A stretch of 64,000 nucleotides of DNA from Halomonas sp. (GTDB taxonomy: Bacteria > Pseudomonadota > Gammaproteobacteria > Pseudomonadales > Halomonadaceae), in assembly GCF_011050415.1 (NCBI RefSeq), contig NZ_DRFS01000034.1, forward strand, positions 46,428 through 110,427, read 5' to 3'. The notes below the pieces were generated by a model that was not told the origin of the DNA, did no database searches, and saw only the letters and a program-made list of their open reading frames with translations. The position numbers and the translations under genes are program-made. How positions within the stretch are numbered: position 1 is the stretch's first letter; the number at the start of each line of letters is the position of its first letter. Shown in pieces: positions 53,278 to 62,610 of this stretch.

Positions 53278-55185
53278 GTGAGCCAACAACACCAAGTGGC
53301 GGACAACGCCCAGCAAGAAGTTGCTATCAAACCTTCGCTTAATACCCTGGCTCAAGGGTCGATGTTTTGGCAGCCTGATTTTCGCTGTGCTTCTCCATGG
53401 CTGGAGCATGCTCCGTTTATTTTTTGGTTAGTAGAGGCACTGCGCCCACGTCAGAGTGTTGGGCTGGGTATTGATGCCATGTCGCATCTTACTCTGTGCC
53501 AAGCGGTTTCTCGGTTAAAGCTGGATGCCCACTGCTACTTGATAGGTGAAAGTGCTGATAACCCCCAAGAAGGGGAGTTGCTTGATGAGCTTGCCGCTGA
53601 GCAGTACCCAACGATTAGCCAGTGGTTAAATACCAGCCCTACCCGTGCTATTCAGCAGTTTGATGAAGGTTCGATTGACCTGCTGGTGCTGAATGTCACT
53701 CCTCAAGACGACAGTATTGACTACCTGCTGGATCGCTGGCTTTCTCGCCTTTCTGCCCAGGGTGTCGTGTTGTTACCTGGCGTTGCCCGCCGCGAGCCTG
53801 GCTGTCAGGTTTTCCGTGCCTTTGAAGCACTGCAGGCACAGTACCCGCACTTTGCTTTTCACCACGGTAATGGCTTAGGCGTTATCGCGGTTGGCCAACA
53901 GCAAACCACGTTGCTGCATAATTTATTGGCATCGCTTGAATCAACGGCTTCCAGCCGGGTAGTGCAGGACATTTTTGCGCGGTTGGGCCGCAGCTGCCGC
54001 GACAAGTTAACTGCTCAAGAACAACGCGCGTTAGTACAGCAGCTTGAAGAGCGCGTTACAGGGCAAACAGAGCAGCTGGAACAAGTTGAGCAGCAACGCG
54101 CCACTCTTGATGAGCAGTTGGCTGCCAGCAAAGACGATGCCGATAAACTGAAAAAACGCCTGGAAAGCCAGGAGGAGCGCTTTGCCCATGAGCGTGGGCG
54201 CTTGGCGGAACGAGTGAGCTCCCTGGAAGAGTTCAACCAAGAGCTCAAACATGAGTTAATGCGCCAGCGTAACCAGAGCGAACAGCGCGAAGCTGAGCGC
54301 CGCGAGCAGGCTGCAGCCTTAAAAAGTGCCGAACAAGCGTTGCAAAAAGCGTCAGCCGACATCGCCCAACTGGAGCAGCAGCTTAAGGCCAACGATGAGC
54401 AATTAAAGGAAAAAGCGCAGCAGATAAAAGCGCTGCAGCAAGAGTCTAACACTCGCTTTGAAGAGTTGGCCAAGCTCACCAATCTGCTTGAAACAAGTGA
54501 ACAGACGCTTTCAACTGAGCGCCAGGAAACTGCCCGTTTAGCAAAGCAGGTTGAACAGCTAAAGGTAGATCTCAAACGCCCAAGTGAAGAAGCCGAAGCA
54601 TTGAAGCGCCAGTTGGCCCAGCAACGCCAAGAAGCCAAAGTGTTTGCTGATGAGCGTTTCCGTGAACTGGCGATTCTCACTGAGCTGTTAGAGAAAAAAG
54701 ATACTGACACACAGCAGGAGATTGATCGCCAAACCCGCGAGTTAGCAGCGCTGGCGGCGCTGTTAGATGAGCGTGGCATTGATTATTCGTCAGTCATTCG
54801 GCCGATCACTACTCCCGTAGCCGAAGGCGTCGAGCCTAATGCACCTATCACTGCTCAGCCATTAGTAAACTCTGTAGTAAAGAAAGCACCGCCGTTGACT
54901 AAACGCTCTATTAAACGCCAAATTGCCTTGATTGAAACCAGCCGGTTCTTCAATGCCAACTGGTATTTAGGGCAGTATCCAGATATTGCGCAAGACCCCA
55001 AAATGTCAGCGAACCCTGCGCGCCATTATTTGCTGATGGGTGGATTTGAGGGCCGTAATCCTGGGCCGGAATTTGATTCTGCTTTCTATTTGGCTAACCA
55101 CCAGGATGTAGTGCAAAGCGGTATTAATCCGCTAGTGCATTACCTCAAGTTTGGTGAGAAAGAGCAGCGCGCCATTAAAGCGTAA
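53278..55185 (+). CDS. Degenerate methyltransferase domain with long coiled coil and YPDV/EGR module
   Basis: 635 residues with a GTG start after CCAGGAAG. Residues 35-210 follow the 19151 methyltransferase fold, but its motifs have decayed: VELGTHTG is VGLGIDAM (61-68), HIDGLHTYE is VLNVTPQDD (137-145), and LFHDTHVRERG is LLPGVARREPG (165-175). The loss of the SAM-binding glycine pattern and the Asp/His pair makes catalysis unlikely. A very long Gln/Glu-rich coiled coil spans about 245-500. The C terminus (about 555-634) is the module FNANWYLGQYPDIAQ through HYLLMGGFEGRNPGPEFD and HYLKFGEKEQR. A scaffold or chain-length ruler, as proposed for the WbdD coiled coil, is one reading. Confidence 0.75.
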   Translation: MSQQHQVADNAQQEVAIKPSLNTLAQGSMFWQPDFRCASPWLEHAPFIFWLVEALRPRQSVGLGIDAMSHLTLCQAVSRLKLDAHCYLIGESADNPQEGELLDELAAEQYPTISQWLNTSPTRAIQQFDEGSIDLLVLNVTPQDDSIDYLLDRWLSRLSAQGVVLLPGVARREPGCQVFRAFEALQAQYPHFAFHHGNGLGVIAVGQQQTTLLHNLLASLESTASSRVVQDIFARLGRSCRDKLTAQEQRALVQQLEERVTGQTEQLEQVEQQRATLDEQLAASKDDADKLKKRLESQEERFAHERGRLAERVSSLEEFNQELKHELMRQRNQSEQREAERREQAAALKSAEQALQKASADIAQLEQQLKANDEQLKEKAQQIKALQQESNTRFEELAKLTNLLETSEQTLSTERQETARLAKQVEQLKVDLKRPSEEAEALKRQLAQQRQEAKVFADERFRELAILTELLEKKDTDTQQEIDRQTRELAALAALLDERGIDYSSVIRPITTPVAEGVEPNAPITAQPLVNSVVKKAPPLTKRSIKRQIALIETSRFFNANWYLGQYPDIAQDPKMSANPARHYLLMGGFEGRNPGPEFDSAFYLANHQDVVQSGINPLVHYLKFGEKEQRAIKA

Positions 55186-55220
55186 CTGAATGAATTGAGT
55201 ACGCGAGTGAAGGAATTCTT

Positions 55221-58200
55221 TTGGCGTTAAATGTTAAGAAGCTGATGTCGTGGCTTAAAAAACTACAGGTTTCCACCGACCAGGCTGAACTGCCTTCTGC
55301 TCAAGATGATTTTGACGCAGAGTGGTATTTAAGTACTTACCCCGATGTTGCTAAGGCGGGTATGGACCCATGGGAGCACTACTTTCGCCATGGGGCCAAA
55401 GAAGGGCGGTTACCTCGGTTTAACAAAGCCACTGCCTGGGACGACGCGCTTTGGCGGGGTGCTCATGCGGTGATGCTGCCGCGCTTGCAAGCATTGCTGA
55501 CCGATACCGCTGCTAACGCTTCTGAACAGCAGGCGGCCCGTTGGGCATTGGCGCGGTGGTACCTGTGGCAACAGCAGTGGGAGCGCGTGATTACTTGCCT
55601 GCATGGGCAGGATGACTTTCAGCATTTATTCAATCATGCGGATCACCCAGGCATGGCGCTGCTGGTGGTGGAGGCTCATTGCAGGTTACAGCTTGCAGGT
55701 AGGCCGCCCCCGTCAGTTGATAGCGCATTACCGCCACTGCTTGAAGCACTGAAGCAGCGCTTTCCACATCATGCAGATACGTTTCTAGCGGAAGCGAATA
55801 TTCGACTGCTTAAGACGGGCAGCGATGGCTCGCGGCTTGACCTGCTCAACCAGCTTTTTGCGTCGCATGGGCTAAGTGCGATCACCACGCGTGATACAAC
55901 GTCGCCCTTGGCATTGGATAATCTTACCTCTGCTACTTCCCAGCCTTCATCCCTCTCTCTTAGTACCTCTCCCTTAATCTCTGTCATCGTTCCGCTTTAT
56001 AACGCGGCGCATACCATTGGGTCTGCGCTTTGCAGTCTGTTTGATCAACAGTCTGTCCGTTTAGAGATTTTGGTGGTGGACGACGCCAGTGAAGATAGCA
56101 GCGTGGATGAGGTTGCCAAATGGCAGCGCCAGACACCTGAGCATGTGTCATTGAAGCTACTTCGCCAGCCTAGCAACCAAGGGGCGTATGCGGCGCGTAA
56201 CAGGGGGCTAGCAGTCGCAACAGGCGATGTTGTGACAATCCATGACAGCGATGACTGGTCTCATCCGCACAAGCTGGTGACCCAGTGGCAGGCATTGGTA
56301 GCGAACCCACAAGCAAAGGCATCGTTATCCAGTTGGGTGCGTGTTACGCCTGAGCTGCTGTTTCACCGTTGGCGGCTGGATGAGTATGGCTGGGTTTACC
56401 CTAATATCTCTTCGCTAATGATGCGCCGAGAAGTATTCGAAACGTTAGGTTATTGGGATGCGGTGAGTGTAAATGCCGATACCGAATACCGCGAGCGGAT
56501 AGAGGCTGCCTTTGGGGCCGACAGCGTGATCGTCGCGCTGCCCGGCATTCCACTGGCGTTTGGCCGTGCTGATGAAGGCTCACTTACTCAGCACTCTCGC
56601 TCGCACTTGGCAACCAAGTTTACAGGCTTACGTTACCGCTATATGGCGGCGGCACGTCGTTGGCATAAGCAAGCTGAAAGCGTCCAGCAGCTCTATATGC
56701 CGCAGCACCCTGAGCAGCGCCTGTTTGTTGCGCCTTCCGCGATGCTGCGCCCTTCTGATACCGAGCAAGCCAGCTTTGCAGAGATTGATGTGGTTAGTGA
56801 GTCTGCGCTATTTGATGCAGGCTGGTATTTAGAGCGCTATATCGATCTGCAGCAGGCTAGCATTGAGCCGTTAGAGCACTTTTATAGCGCTGGCACCTTA
56901 GAGCGACGTGACCCAGGCCCGCACTTCTCATTATCCGGTTATTGCCGCCGTTACCCCGAGGTATTGGCATCTGGCCAACACCCGCTAGTGCACTACATGG
57001 TGGAGGGCTATGCCCAGGGGTTTGAGGCGCTGCCTATTTGGCAAGGCGAGCGTGAGTTTAGCGAACGTCCTACGGTGATGCTCTGCGCGCACCAGTCGGG
57101 GAAGGCGCTTTACGGTGCTGAGCGTAGCCTGATAGACGTGTTGGATGCTATGGGCGAATTGCGCTGGAACGTGGTGGTGACGCTGCCCGAAGCGAATAAC
57201 GCAGAGTATGAGCAGTTGCTATTAACGCGCTGTAAGGCATTGGCGGTATTACCCTATGGCTGGTGGCAGGTGGGCAAAGAACCGGTGAACGATACCGTCG
57301 ATTACTTTTGCAACCTGATCAAGCGCTTTGCTATTGATGCGGTGCATGCCAATACCGTTGTGCTGTTAGAGCCCCATGTCGCCGCAAGGCGAGAGGGCGT
57401 GCCCACCTTAACCCATGTGCGTGAACTGCCCGCCCATGATGAAGCGCTGTGTGCCACGTTAGGTGCTACGCCTGCCCAGGTGCTTGATCATGTGCATCAA
57501 TACGCGGATGTCGTGATTGCTAACTCTGCATGTGTTGCGCGTGCGTTTACACGTGAAGACGCCAGTGATGTGCATTATCCCGAGCTATGTGTGGTGCCCA
57601 ATACCATTGAGATGGCACCGCTGTTGACGCTACCGGCGGTAGCGCTTGATGCACAGCATGAAGGCGATGCAAGAGACGAGTATCCAAAACAGAGTGATCA
57701 GCGAGAGCGTATCCGGGTAGGTATGTTGAGTAGCAATATCGCCAAAAAGGGCTTGGCTGACGTAGAGGCAATGGCTGAGCATTTGCAAACGCTGGCGCCT
57801 AACGTTGAGGTAGTGCTCTTTGGTGCCCATACCCCCGCAATTGCGGCGCTGCTAAAAAGGCAGGCCCAGGGCAGCGCGCCTGCCAATATTACCGTTGCCG
57901 GTTACGTTCAACGGCCTGAGGAAGCCTTGACCCAGCTGGATGTCGTGGTGAACCTATCCCGCTTTCAAGAGTCTTTCGGACGTACTGTATTAGAGGCAAT
58001 GGCCGCTGCGCGCCCGGTAGTTGCTTACGATTGGGGCGCTTTGGGTGAGCTGGTGGTACAGGGCGAAACTGGATTTCTGGCGCCCTTTGGTGATTCCTTT
58101 GCCGCTGCACAGCACGTGGCCCAGCTTGCCAATGACCCAGTGCTGCGCCGTGAATTTGGGCAGGCGGGCAGGCAGCGGGCGGAAACACAGTTTAATGCGA

Positions 58201-58271
58201 TTGAATTGCGCAACGCCTTGGCGAACGCTTATCAACTGACGAAGATTTCTACTTTTATTAATGGTAGTTGA
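55221..58271 (+). CDS. GT2-GT4 fusion glycosyltransferase with two YPDV/EGR modules
   Basis: 1016 residues. The module at about 28-75 reads FDAEWYLSTYPDVAKAG and HYFRHGAKEGRLP. A helical TPR-like stretch follows (about 78-230). A GT2 domain (about 250-480) has ISVIVPLYNAAHTIGSAL, VVDDASEDSS and HDSDDWSHPHKLV. A second module (about 530-605) reads LFDAGWYLERYIDLQQ and HYMVEGYAQG. A C-terminal GT4 domain (about 615-1005) has VPNTIEM, GYVQRPEEALTQLDVVV and RFQESFGRTVLEAMAAARPVVAY. The likely start is the TTG at 55221, with GAAGGAATT upstream. It sits in the same transcript as the 53278 gene. Confidence 0.87.
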   Translation: MALNVKKLMSWLKKLQVSTDQAELPSAQDDFDAEWYLSTYPDVAKAGMDPWEHYFRHGAKEGRLPRFNKATAWDDALWRGAHAVMLPRLQALLTDTAANASEQQAARWALARWYLWQQQWERVITCLHGQDDFQHLFNHADHPGMALLVVEAHCRLQLAGRPPPSVDSALPPLLEALKQRFPHHADTFLAEANIRLLKTGSDGSRLDLLNQLFASHGLSAITTRDTTSPLALDNLTSATSQPSSLSLSTSPLISVIVPLYNAAHTIGSALCSLFDQQSVRLEILVVDDASEDSSVDEVAKWQRQTPEHVSLKLLRQPSNQGAYAARNRGLAVATGDVVTIHDSDDWSHPHKLVTQWQALVANPQAKASLSSWVRVTPELLFHRWRLDEYGWVYPNISSLMMRREVFETLGYWDAVSVNADTEYRERIEAAFGADSVIVALPGIPLAFGRADEGSLTQHSRSHLATKFTGLRYRYMAAARRWHKQAESVQQLYMPQHPEQRLFVAPSAMLRPSDTEQASFAEIDVVSESALFDAGWYLERYIDLQQASIEPLEHFYSAGTLERRDPGPHFSLSGYCRRYPEVLASGQHPLVHYMVEGYAQGFEALPIWQGEREFSERPTVMLCAHQSGKALYGAERSLIDVLDAMGELRWNVVVTLPEANNAEYEQLLLTRCKALAVLPYGWWQVGKEPVNDTVDYFCNLIKRFAIDAVHANTVVLLEPHVAARREGVPTLTHVRELPAHDEALCATLGATPAQVLDHVHQYADVVIANSACVARAFTREDASDVHYPELCVVPNTIEMAPLLTLPAVALDAQHEGDARDEYPKQSDQRERIRVGMLSSNIAKKGLADVEAMAEHLQTLAPNVEVVLFGAHTPAIAALLKRQAQGSAPANITVAGYVQRPEEALTQLDVVVNLSRFQESFGRTVLEAMAAARPVVAYDWGALGELVVQGETGFLAPFGDSFAAAQHVAQLANDPVLRREFGQAGRQRAETQFNAIELRNALANAYQLTKISTFINGS

Positions 58272-58370
58272 AGAACGCCATCAATTTTATATCGGTTTTT
58301 ATGTACGTTTTTATGTAAAAAGCTGTTTTAGAGCCATTTATTTATTAGCACCGTTTATTTATAGAGCACC

Positions 58371-59804
58371 GTGATGATGGGAAAACAGCCAACGCAGCAG
58401 CGCTTGCGTAAAGCGTCTAGGCGATTAATTCGCCAGGTAAAGCACGCTGTGTCAGGGAAAACGCTGGAGCAAGATGGCTATCAGGGCATTCGTTGGCACT
58501 TGGATTTTCCCTCTCTGCACCATCCAGCTTGGTTAACGCCAAGTGGCTGGGTGGTGCAGGGGTGGGTATTACTCCCTGAACACCTTACTGATTTAACGGG
58601 TGATGTACGTTTAGTCGCTCAGTGGGCAAGCGCTTTTGAATTACGCCATCCTTTATCCCTGAAACGGCCTGATGTGATTAAAGAGGTACTGGCAGAAGAT
58701 AACCAAGACCATCCACAGGCCGTTTGCGGCTTTCGCTTCACTGTGCCGCGCCATTTAGCCTCTTTTACGCTTTCAGTGTATGTGGGGGATGAGTGTGTTG
58801 CCGCGCAGCACGTTGACATGCCAGAAGTTGATGAGGCCCAGGCACTGAAGGAAGCGCAGATAAAGGTGTTGGAAGGCGAGCAGGGATGGTTGTTTTTAGA
58901 TAACGATACTAATGGCAGTGTCGATCAGTACTGTGGCCGTTTGGTATTAACCACAGAGGGTATTGGAGCATGGCAGGGTTACTTAGCCGGTCTTCATCGC
59001 TTGGCTGAAAAAAATGCAGCGAAGTGTGCCATGTTGGTTGCGCCTTCCAAAGAGAGCGTAATGGGGCCTCGTTATCATCCTTACGCCGAAGGCACGGGTG
59101 GGCCAATGCATCAGATGATGGCCCTTAAAGAGGCTAGCGAGGTGATTTACCCGGTGGAGGCGTTACGTGCGCTGGGTGATGATGCCTTTATAGTGACTGA
59201 TACTCACTGGTCGCAGCAGGGCGCACTGCAAGCGGCTAAGAAGCTTGCTGAGGCGCTGGGGTTGGAAGCTCAGGCGATAGCGCAAACCTTTGCGGCTGAT
59301 CAGTATCATATACGGCAACTGCCGGGCGATTTGGGCAGTAAACTTACCCCACCGCGGCAGTGTGAAATAAAGGTGTTACGTTCGTTTAGTTACTCGAAGC
59401 ACCGTTATTTTGATAATGGGTTGCCGAATTTTGGGCGTTTGTTGGTCTTGGTCAATGACAAAGCTCTGATGTCTGGAACCTGCCTAATATTTGGCTCGTC
59501 ATCCAGCTATTCGATGTTCAATTACGTGTGCCGACTTTTTCAGCGAGTGGTATTTGTTCACAGTGCCGGAAACCTTGACCCAGAACTGGTGAGCGCAGTG
59601 AGCCCCGCTTATTTAGTGGTACAAACCAATGCTCGTTTTGTGGTGCAGGTGCCGGTGTTGGAGCAGTCATTATTGCAGTTAATCAACGATAAACGGGCGC
59701 GATTGAACGCTGAAGAACAGACGAAAGTCGAGAAGATGCAGGTGCCCGCCAAGCCTGATGATGCCCTTTTAGCCAAACTCAATTTGTTACCTTGGTTGGT
59801 TTAA
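58371..59804 (+). CDS. AlgX/AlgJ-like SGNH-fold polysaccharide O-acetyltransferase-type protein
   Basis: About 477 residues. The N-terminal about 150 residues are beta-rich and of unknown type (WVVQGWVLLPEHL, VCGFRFTVPRHLASFTLSVYVGD). The SGNH/AlgX-like domain follows: LEGEQGWLFLDNDTNGSVDQYCG, MLVAPSKESVMGPRYHPYAEG, the catalytic DTHWSQQGA (about 279, equivalent to the Asp-x-His of AlgJ/AlgX) and IFGSSSSYSMF (about 373) in the catalytic-serine position. AlgX and AlgJ O-acetylate alginate in the periplasm, but no signal peptide or membrane anchor is visible here. It may therefore act in the cytoplasm. Start codons GTG 58371, ATG 58374 and ATG 58377 are all possible. Confidence 0.75.
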   Translation: MMMGKQPTQQRLRKASRRLIRQVKHAVSGKTLEQDGYQGIRWHLDFPSLHHPAWLTPSGWVVQGWVLLPEHLTDLTGDVRLVAQWASAFELRHPLSLKRPDVIKEVLAEDNQDHPQAVCGFRFTVPRHLASFTLSVYVGDECVAAQHVDMPEVDEAQALKEAQIKVLEGEQGWLFLDNDTNGSVDQYCGRLVLTTEGIGAWQGYLAGLHRLAEKNAAKCAMLVAPSKESVMGPRYHPYAEGTGGPMHQMMALKEASEVIYPVEALRALGDDAFIVTDTHWSQQGALQAAKKLAEALGLEAQAIAQTFAADQYHIRQLPGDLGSKLTPPRQCEIKVLRSFSYSKHRYFDNGLPNFGRLLVLVNDKALMSGTCLIFGSSSSYSMFNYVCRLFQRVVFVHSAGNLDPELVSAVSPAYLVVQTNARFVVQVPVLEQSLLQLINDKRARLNAEEQTKVEKMQVPAKPDDALLAKLNLLPWLV

Positions 59805-59890
59805 GAGCCTTTACATACAGGGGCGTGTGGCATGGCCTACGGGCTGGTAAGATGCCCGCTCCCTATCCGCCGGATAAGATGCTTTTCTGA

Positions 59891-62167
59891 ATGAATGCTA
59901 CCCAAACGCTTCGTGATAAGGATTGGTACCCTCACCACCGCACACCACAACGCTTTGTACCTCTTCAGCAGTTAACGGCAGGTTCGCACCCTGGTGAATG
60001 GCAGTCACTTGGGTCAGAGCCGTTGTTTGCGCTAGAGGGGCAACTGCCGTGGCCGGGCTGGAACATGGTCGAAATTGCCTGCGAGCGGGATGTGACCAGC
60101 GTGGTCTCCAGCCTCACCTTTGAATCCTCACGGCGTTCGGTAACCGCAGAGTTACCCCTGCGGGTAGGCAAAGTGACCAAGCGGTTGGTGTATGTGCCCT
60201 GGGGGGTAAAGCGTGTGACCTTTGCGCCGATGAACGCCGAAGGCACGTTTTCACTTGGGCATTTTCGTTTTGTGTGGCTAACGCCCATGTTTGCCTATAA
60301 CCGTTTACTCCAGCGGTTAACCAATATGCATGAGCACTACCGCGATCTCTCCTTGCCAGAGATCAAGCAGAGCTTGAAGCAACAGGCGCGCAAACAAAGC
60401 CGTAAGTGGCAAACCGTTGCCCTCGAGGATTACGAAAGCACCTTCATCAGCCTTTCGACACGCCGCCATTATCAGCAGTGGATTCGTCAGGTTGAGCGCA
60501 GGCGGGCACCCAGCGAGCACATTGTGGCGCTGCGTAGCCACCTGCATAGCTTTGACTGCAGCGTCTTGCTAGTTTGTCCGGCGGCAGATACCCACTCCGC
60601 TAGCAGCTTAAAGGCGTTGCAAACACGCCTGAGTCATAGCTTAGCCAGTTTGGCGGAGCAGTCGCTGACGCCTCACCAGGCGGTATTGTTAGTGCCGCCG
60701 CAGGTGCATAAAAAGTGGCAAAAGTGGTTCGATGAGTGGCAGAGCGAAATGCCCTTTTTGAGCGTGGTAGAAAGCTACGCCACGAGTGTGGCAGGGCTAC
60801 GCGTTGAGGCGCTCTCATACTGTGAGCATGAGTGGGTGTGGTTTTTACGCCCGGGCGACCGTTTGGCGACCGATGCACTGTTTCATATGGCGAGCATAGC
60901 GACGGATAACCCTAGCGCGCAGATGCTCGTCGCTGATGAAGATAGCCTGGACGAGTACAATGTTCGCCACTCGCCGCAGTTTAAGCCTGAGTGGAATGCT
61001 GACCTGCTGCTCTCGATGCCCTATATGGGGCGCGCAGTATGTTACCAGCACCGGTATGTGCCCCGGCTTTCCGCCGAGATGTGTGGTGAACATGCCAATG
61101 ATGCGGATTGGCTCGATTACGTACAAACGTTAAACGTTATTCAGCGCGAAGACTTTTCCCCCGAACAGCTGGCTCATGTGCCACACATTGCTTACCACGG
61201 AGCGCAGGGAACGGTCACCACGCCTGATAGTTATGTAGCCGCCGTGGAGCAGCACCTGCGCGCCTGCGGCCATGCCGCTGAGGTAACGCCGGGGCTTCTA
61301 TCTGGAACGCAACGGGTTCGCTGGTCAATGCCTGACCCCTTACCGCTGGTGAGCTTGTTGGTACCGACCAGGGATGGGGTACATATTCTGCGCCCCTGCG
61401 TGGATGCCATTTTAGACCGCACCGATTACACCCATTTTGAACTGCTTATTCTGGATAACCAGAGCAGCTGCCCCGAAACCCTGGCCTATTTGAAAGACGT
61501 CACTGCGCGAGATCCGCGGGTCAAGGTGCTGCTATGGGATGCGCCGTTTAACTACTCTTCAATTAACAACTTTGGTGCTGCCAGTGCTAAAGGCAGCATT
61601 ATCGGGTTAATCAACAATGATGTAGAGCCGATTGACGGGCAGTGGTTGAGTGAAATGGTCGAGCAGGTCTGCCGACCAGAGATAGGTTGTGTGGGCGCTA
61701 AGCTCTATTACCCCAACGATACCGTTCAACACGGCGGGGTGATTCTTGGCCTGGGTGGTTTGGCAGGCCATGCGCATCGCTTTTTCCAGCGTGATGAAGA
61801 TGGCTACATGGGGCGCTTAAAGGTCACTCAAAACCTTTCCGCCGTCACCGCCGCTTGTTTGCTGTTACGCAAAGATGTTTTCGATGCGGTTAATGGCTTG
61901 AATGAAGCCGATCTAGCGGTTGCTTACAACGATGTGGATCTGTGCATTAAGGTACGCGAAGCGGGCTACCGAAACCTATGGACGCCCTACGCCGCGCTTT
62001 ATCACCATGAATCCATCTCCCGGGGTGCCGATGATACACCTGAAAAGCGCGCCCGTTGGTTAAGCGAATATGCTTACATGCGCAAAACCTGGGGTGAGCT
62101 ATTAGACAGCGACCCAGCCTACAACCCCAACCTGACGTTGGTACATGAGGATTACTCGCTGCGGTAA
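59891..62167 (+). CDS. Large GT2 glycosyltransferase with degenerate N-terminal GT2-like domain
   Basis: 758 residues. Residues 40-130 are beta-rich and unassigned. About 175-430 retain a GT-A outline, with WFLRPGDRLATDALF and ADEDSLDEYN, then FKPEWNADLLLSMPYMGRAV as in dual-GT2 rhamnan/teichoic-type enzymes. The first nucleotide-binding strand is poor, so this domain may be inactive. About 482-735 form a complete GT2: VSLLVPTRDGVHILRPCVDAIL, LDNQSSCPETLAYL, INNDVEPIDGQWL as the DxD region, and NDVDLCIKVREAGYRNLWTPYAALYHHESISRG split over the acceptor loop. It is the last gene of the locus before the repeats and the IS element. Confidence 0.87.
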   Translation: MNATQTLRDKDWYPHHRTPQRFVPLQQLTAGSHPGEWQSLGSEPLFALEGQLPWPGWNMVEIACERDVTSVVSSLTFESSRRSVTAELPLRVGKVTKRLVYVPWGVKRVTFAPMNAEGTFSLGHFRFVWLTPMFAYNRLLQRLTNMHEHYRDLSLPEIKQSLKQQARKQSRKWQTVALEDYESTFISLSTRRHYQQWIRQVERRRAPSEHIVALRSHLHSFDCSVLLVCPAADTHSASSLKALQTRLSHSLASLAEQSLTPHQAVLLVPPQVHKKWQKWFDEWQSEMPFLSVVESYATSVAGLRVEALSYCEHEWVWFLRPGDRLATDALFHMASIATDNPSAQMLVADEDSLDEYNVRHSPQFKPEWNADLLLSMPYMGRAVCYQHRYVPRLSAEMCGEHANDADWLDYVQTLNVIQREDFSPEQLAHVPHIAYHGAQGTVTTPDSYVAAVEQHLRACGHAAEVTPGLLSGTQRVRWSMPDPLPLVSLLVPTRDGVHILRPCVDAILDRTDYTHFELLILDNQSSCPETLAYLKDVTARDPRVKVLLWDAPFNYSSINNFGAASAKGSIIGLINNDVEPIDGQWLSEMVEQVCRPEIGCVGAKLYYPNDTVQHGGVILGLGGLAGHAHRFFQRDEDGYMGRLKVTQNLSAVTAACLLLRKDVFDAVNGLNEADLAVAYNDVDLCIKVREAGYRNLWTPYAALYHHESISRGADDTPEKRARWLSEYAYMRKTWGELLDSDPAYNPNLTLVHEDYSLR

Positions 62168-62223
62168 AGTGGGCGCTCGTTTCGCCGTTACGGTATGTGT
62201 ATTCACTTGGTTTCATTGTTTTT

Positions 62224-62387
62224 CGTAGCGCGTGGTAAGCGAAGCGCACCCGCGAAAGCAGCGCGAAGCGTTGCCGGGGTTGGGTTCGTGCGGGCAGGTG
62301 GGCACAGTGCCATTGGGCGTCGTTCCGACGCCTCCCGCGGGTGCCTCATACGCTCGTGCCTCGCGAGATTCGTTACCACGCGCTACG
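62224..62387. repeat. Dispersed palindromic repeat, copy G
   Basis: A 164-bp copy with perfect 15-bp terminal inverted repeats (CGTAGCGCGTGGTAA / TTACCACGCGCTACG) and the inner GCACCCGCG / CGCGGGTGC pair. It is followed after 27 bp by copy H, which is split by the IS element. Confidence 0.85.
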
Positions 62388-62414
62388 TGTGCACGCACTT
62401 GATTTCGGTGTTTT

Positions 62415-62423
62415 CGTAGCGCG
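62415..62423. repeat. Dispersed palindromic repeat, copy H, left fragment
   Basis: CGTAGCGCG, the first nine bases of a repeat copy interrupted by the IS1111-type element. It resumes at 63838 with GCGTAAGCGTCAGCGC. Joined, they give CGTAGCGCG-GCGTAAGCG, identical to copies A and C. Confidence 0.8.
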
Positions 62424-62426
62424 TAT

Positions 62427-62440
62427 ATGGACTCCTCCTC
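62427..62440 (+). repeat. IS subterminal inverted repeat (transposase 3' side)
   Basis: ATGGACTCCTCCTC, the exact inverse of 63818-63831. Confidence 0.92.
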
Positions 62441-62501
62441 TCTTGCAAGCACAAAAGGTCATAGCGGCAATGTCGACTGCTAGCGTATATCCGGTCTCAT
62501 C

Positions 62502-62610
62502 AAGGATGCCTAACGTATGGGCATCGGACCTTAATGGGCTATTCGCACGTCGGGTGCCCTAAGCGTAAACGAGCTTTTAAGCTCTCCGCGCTACACGGTA
62601 TGGCCCGACG
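62502..62610 (-). ncRNA. Putative seekRNA/bridge RNA of the IS1111-type element
   Basis: Read on the transposase strand. An outer stem CGTCGGG (62610-62604) pairs perfectly with CCCGACG (62554-62548). It encloses GTAGCGCGG (62594-62586), a hairpin GAGCT-TAAA-AGCTC (62584-62571) and ACGCTTA (62566-62560). GTAGCGCGG equals the top strand of the target from -8 to +1, and ACGCTTA is complementary to the top strand at +4 to +10. That is the two-strand pairing scheme known for IS110/IS1111 guide RNAs. A second hairpin, GATGCC/GGCATC (62525-62505), has CCCATT just before it, equal to the last six bases of the right end, and CCATA in its loop edge, complementary to the left end. It could be the donor loop. 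Transcription and boundaries are inferred. Confidence 0.62.

Noticed and set aside
54015..54779. 254-codon minus-strand open frame
   Set aside because: Ser/Arg/Cys-rich shadow of the coiled-coil coding region of the 53278 gene; no ribosome-binding site and no family signature.
62195..62562. Short frames across copy G and the IS left end
   Set aside because: They cross the repeat/IS border and change content at the insertion; no coding evidence.
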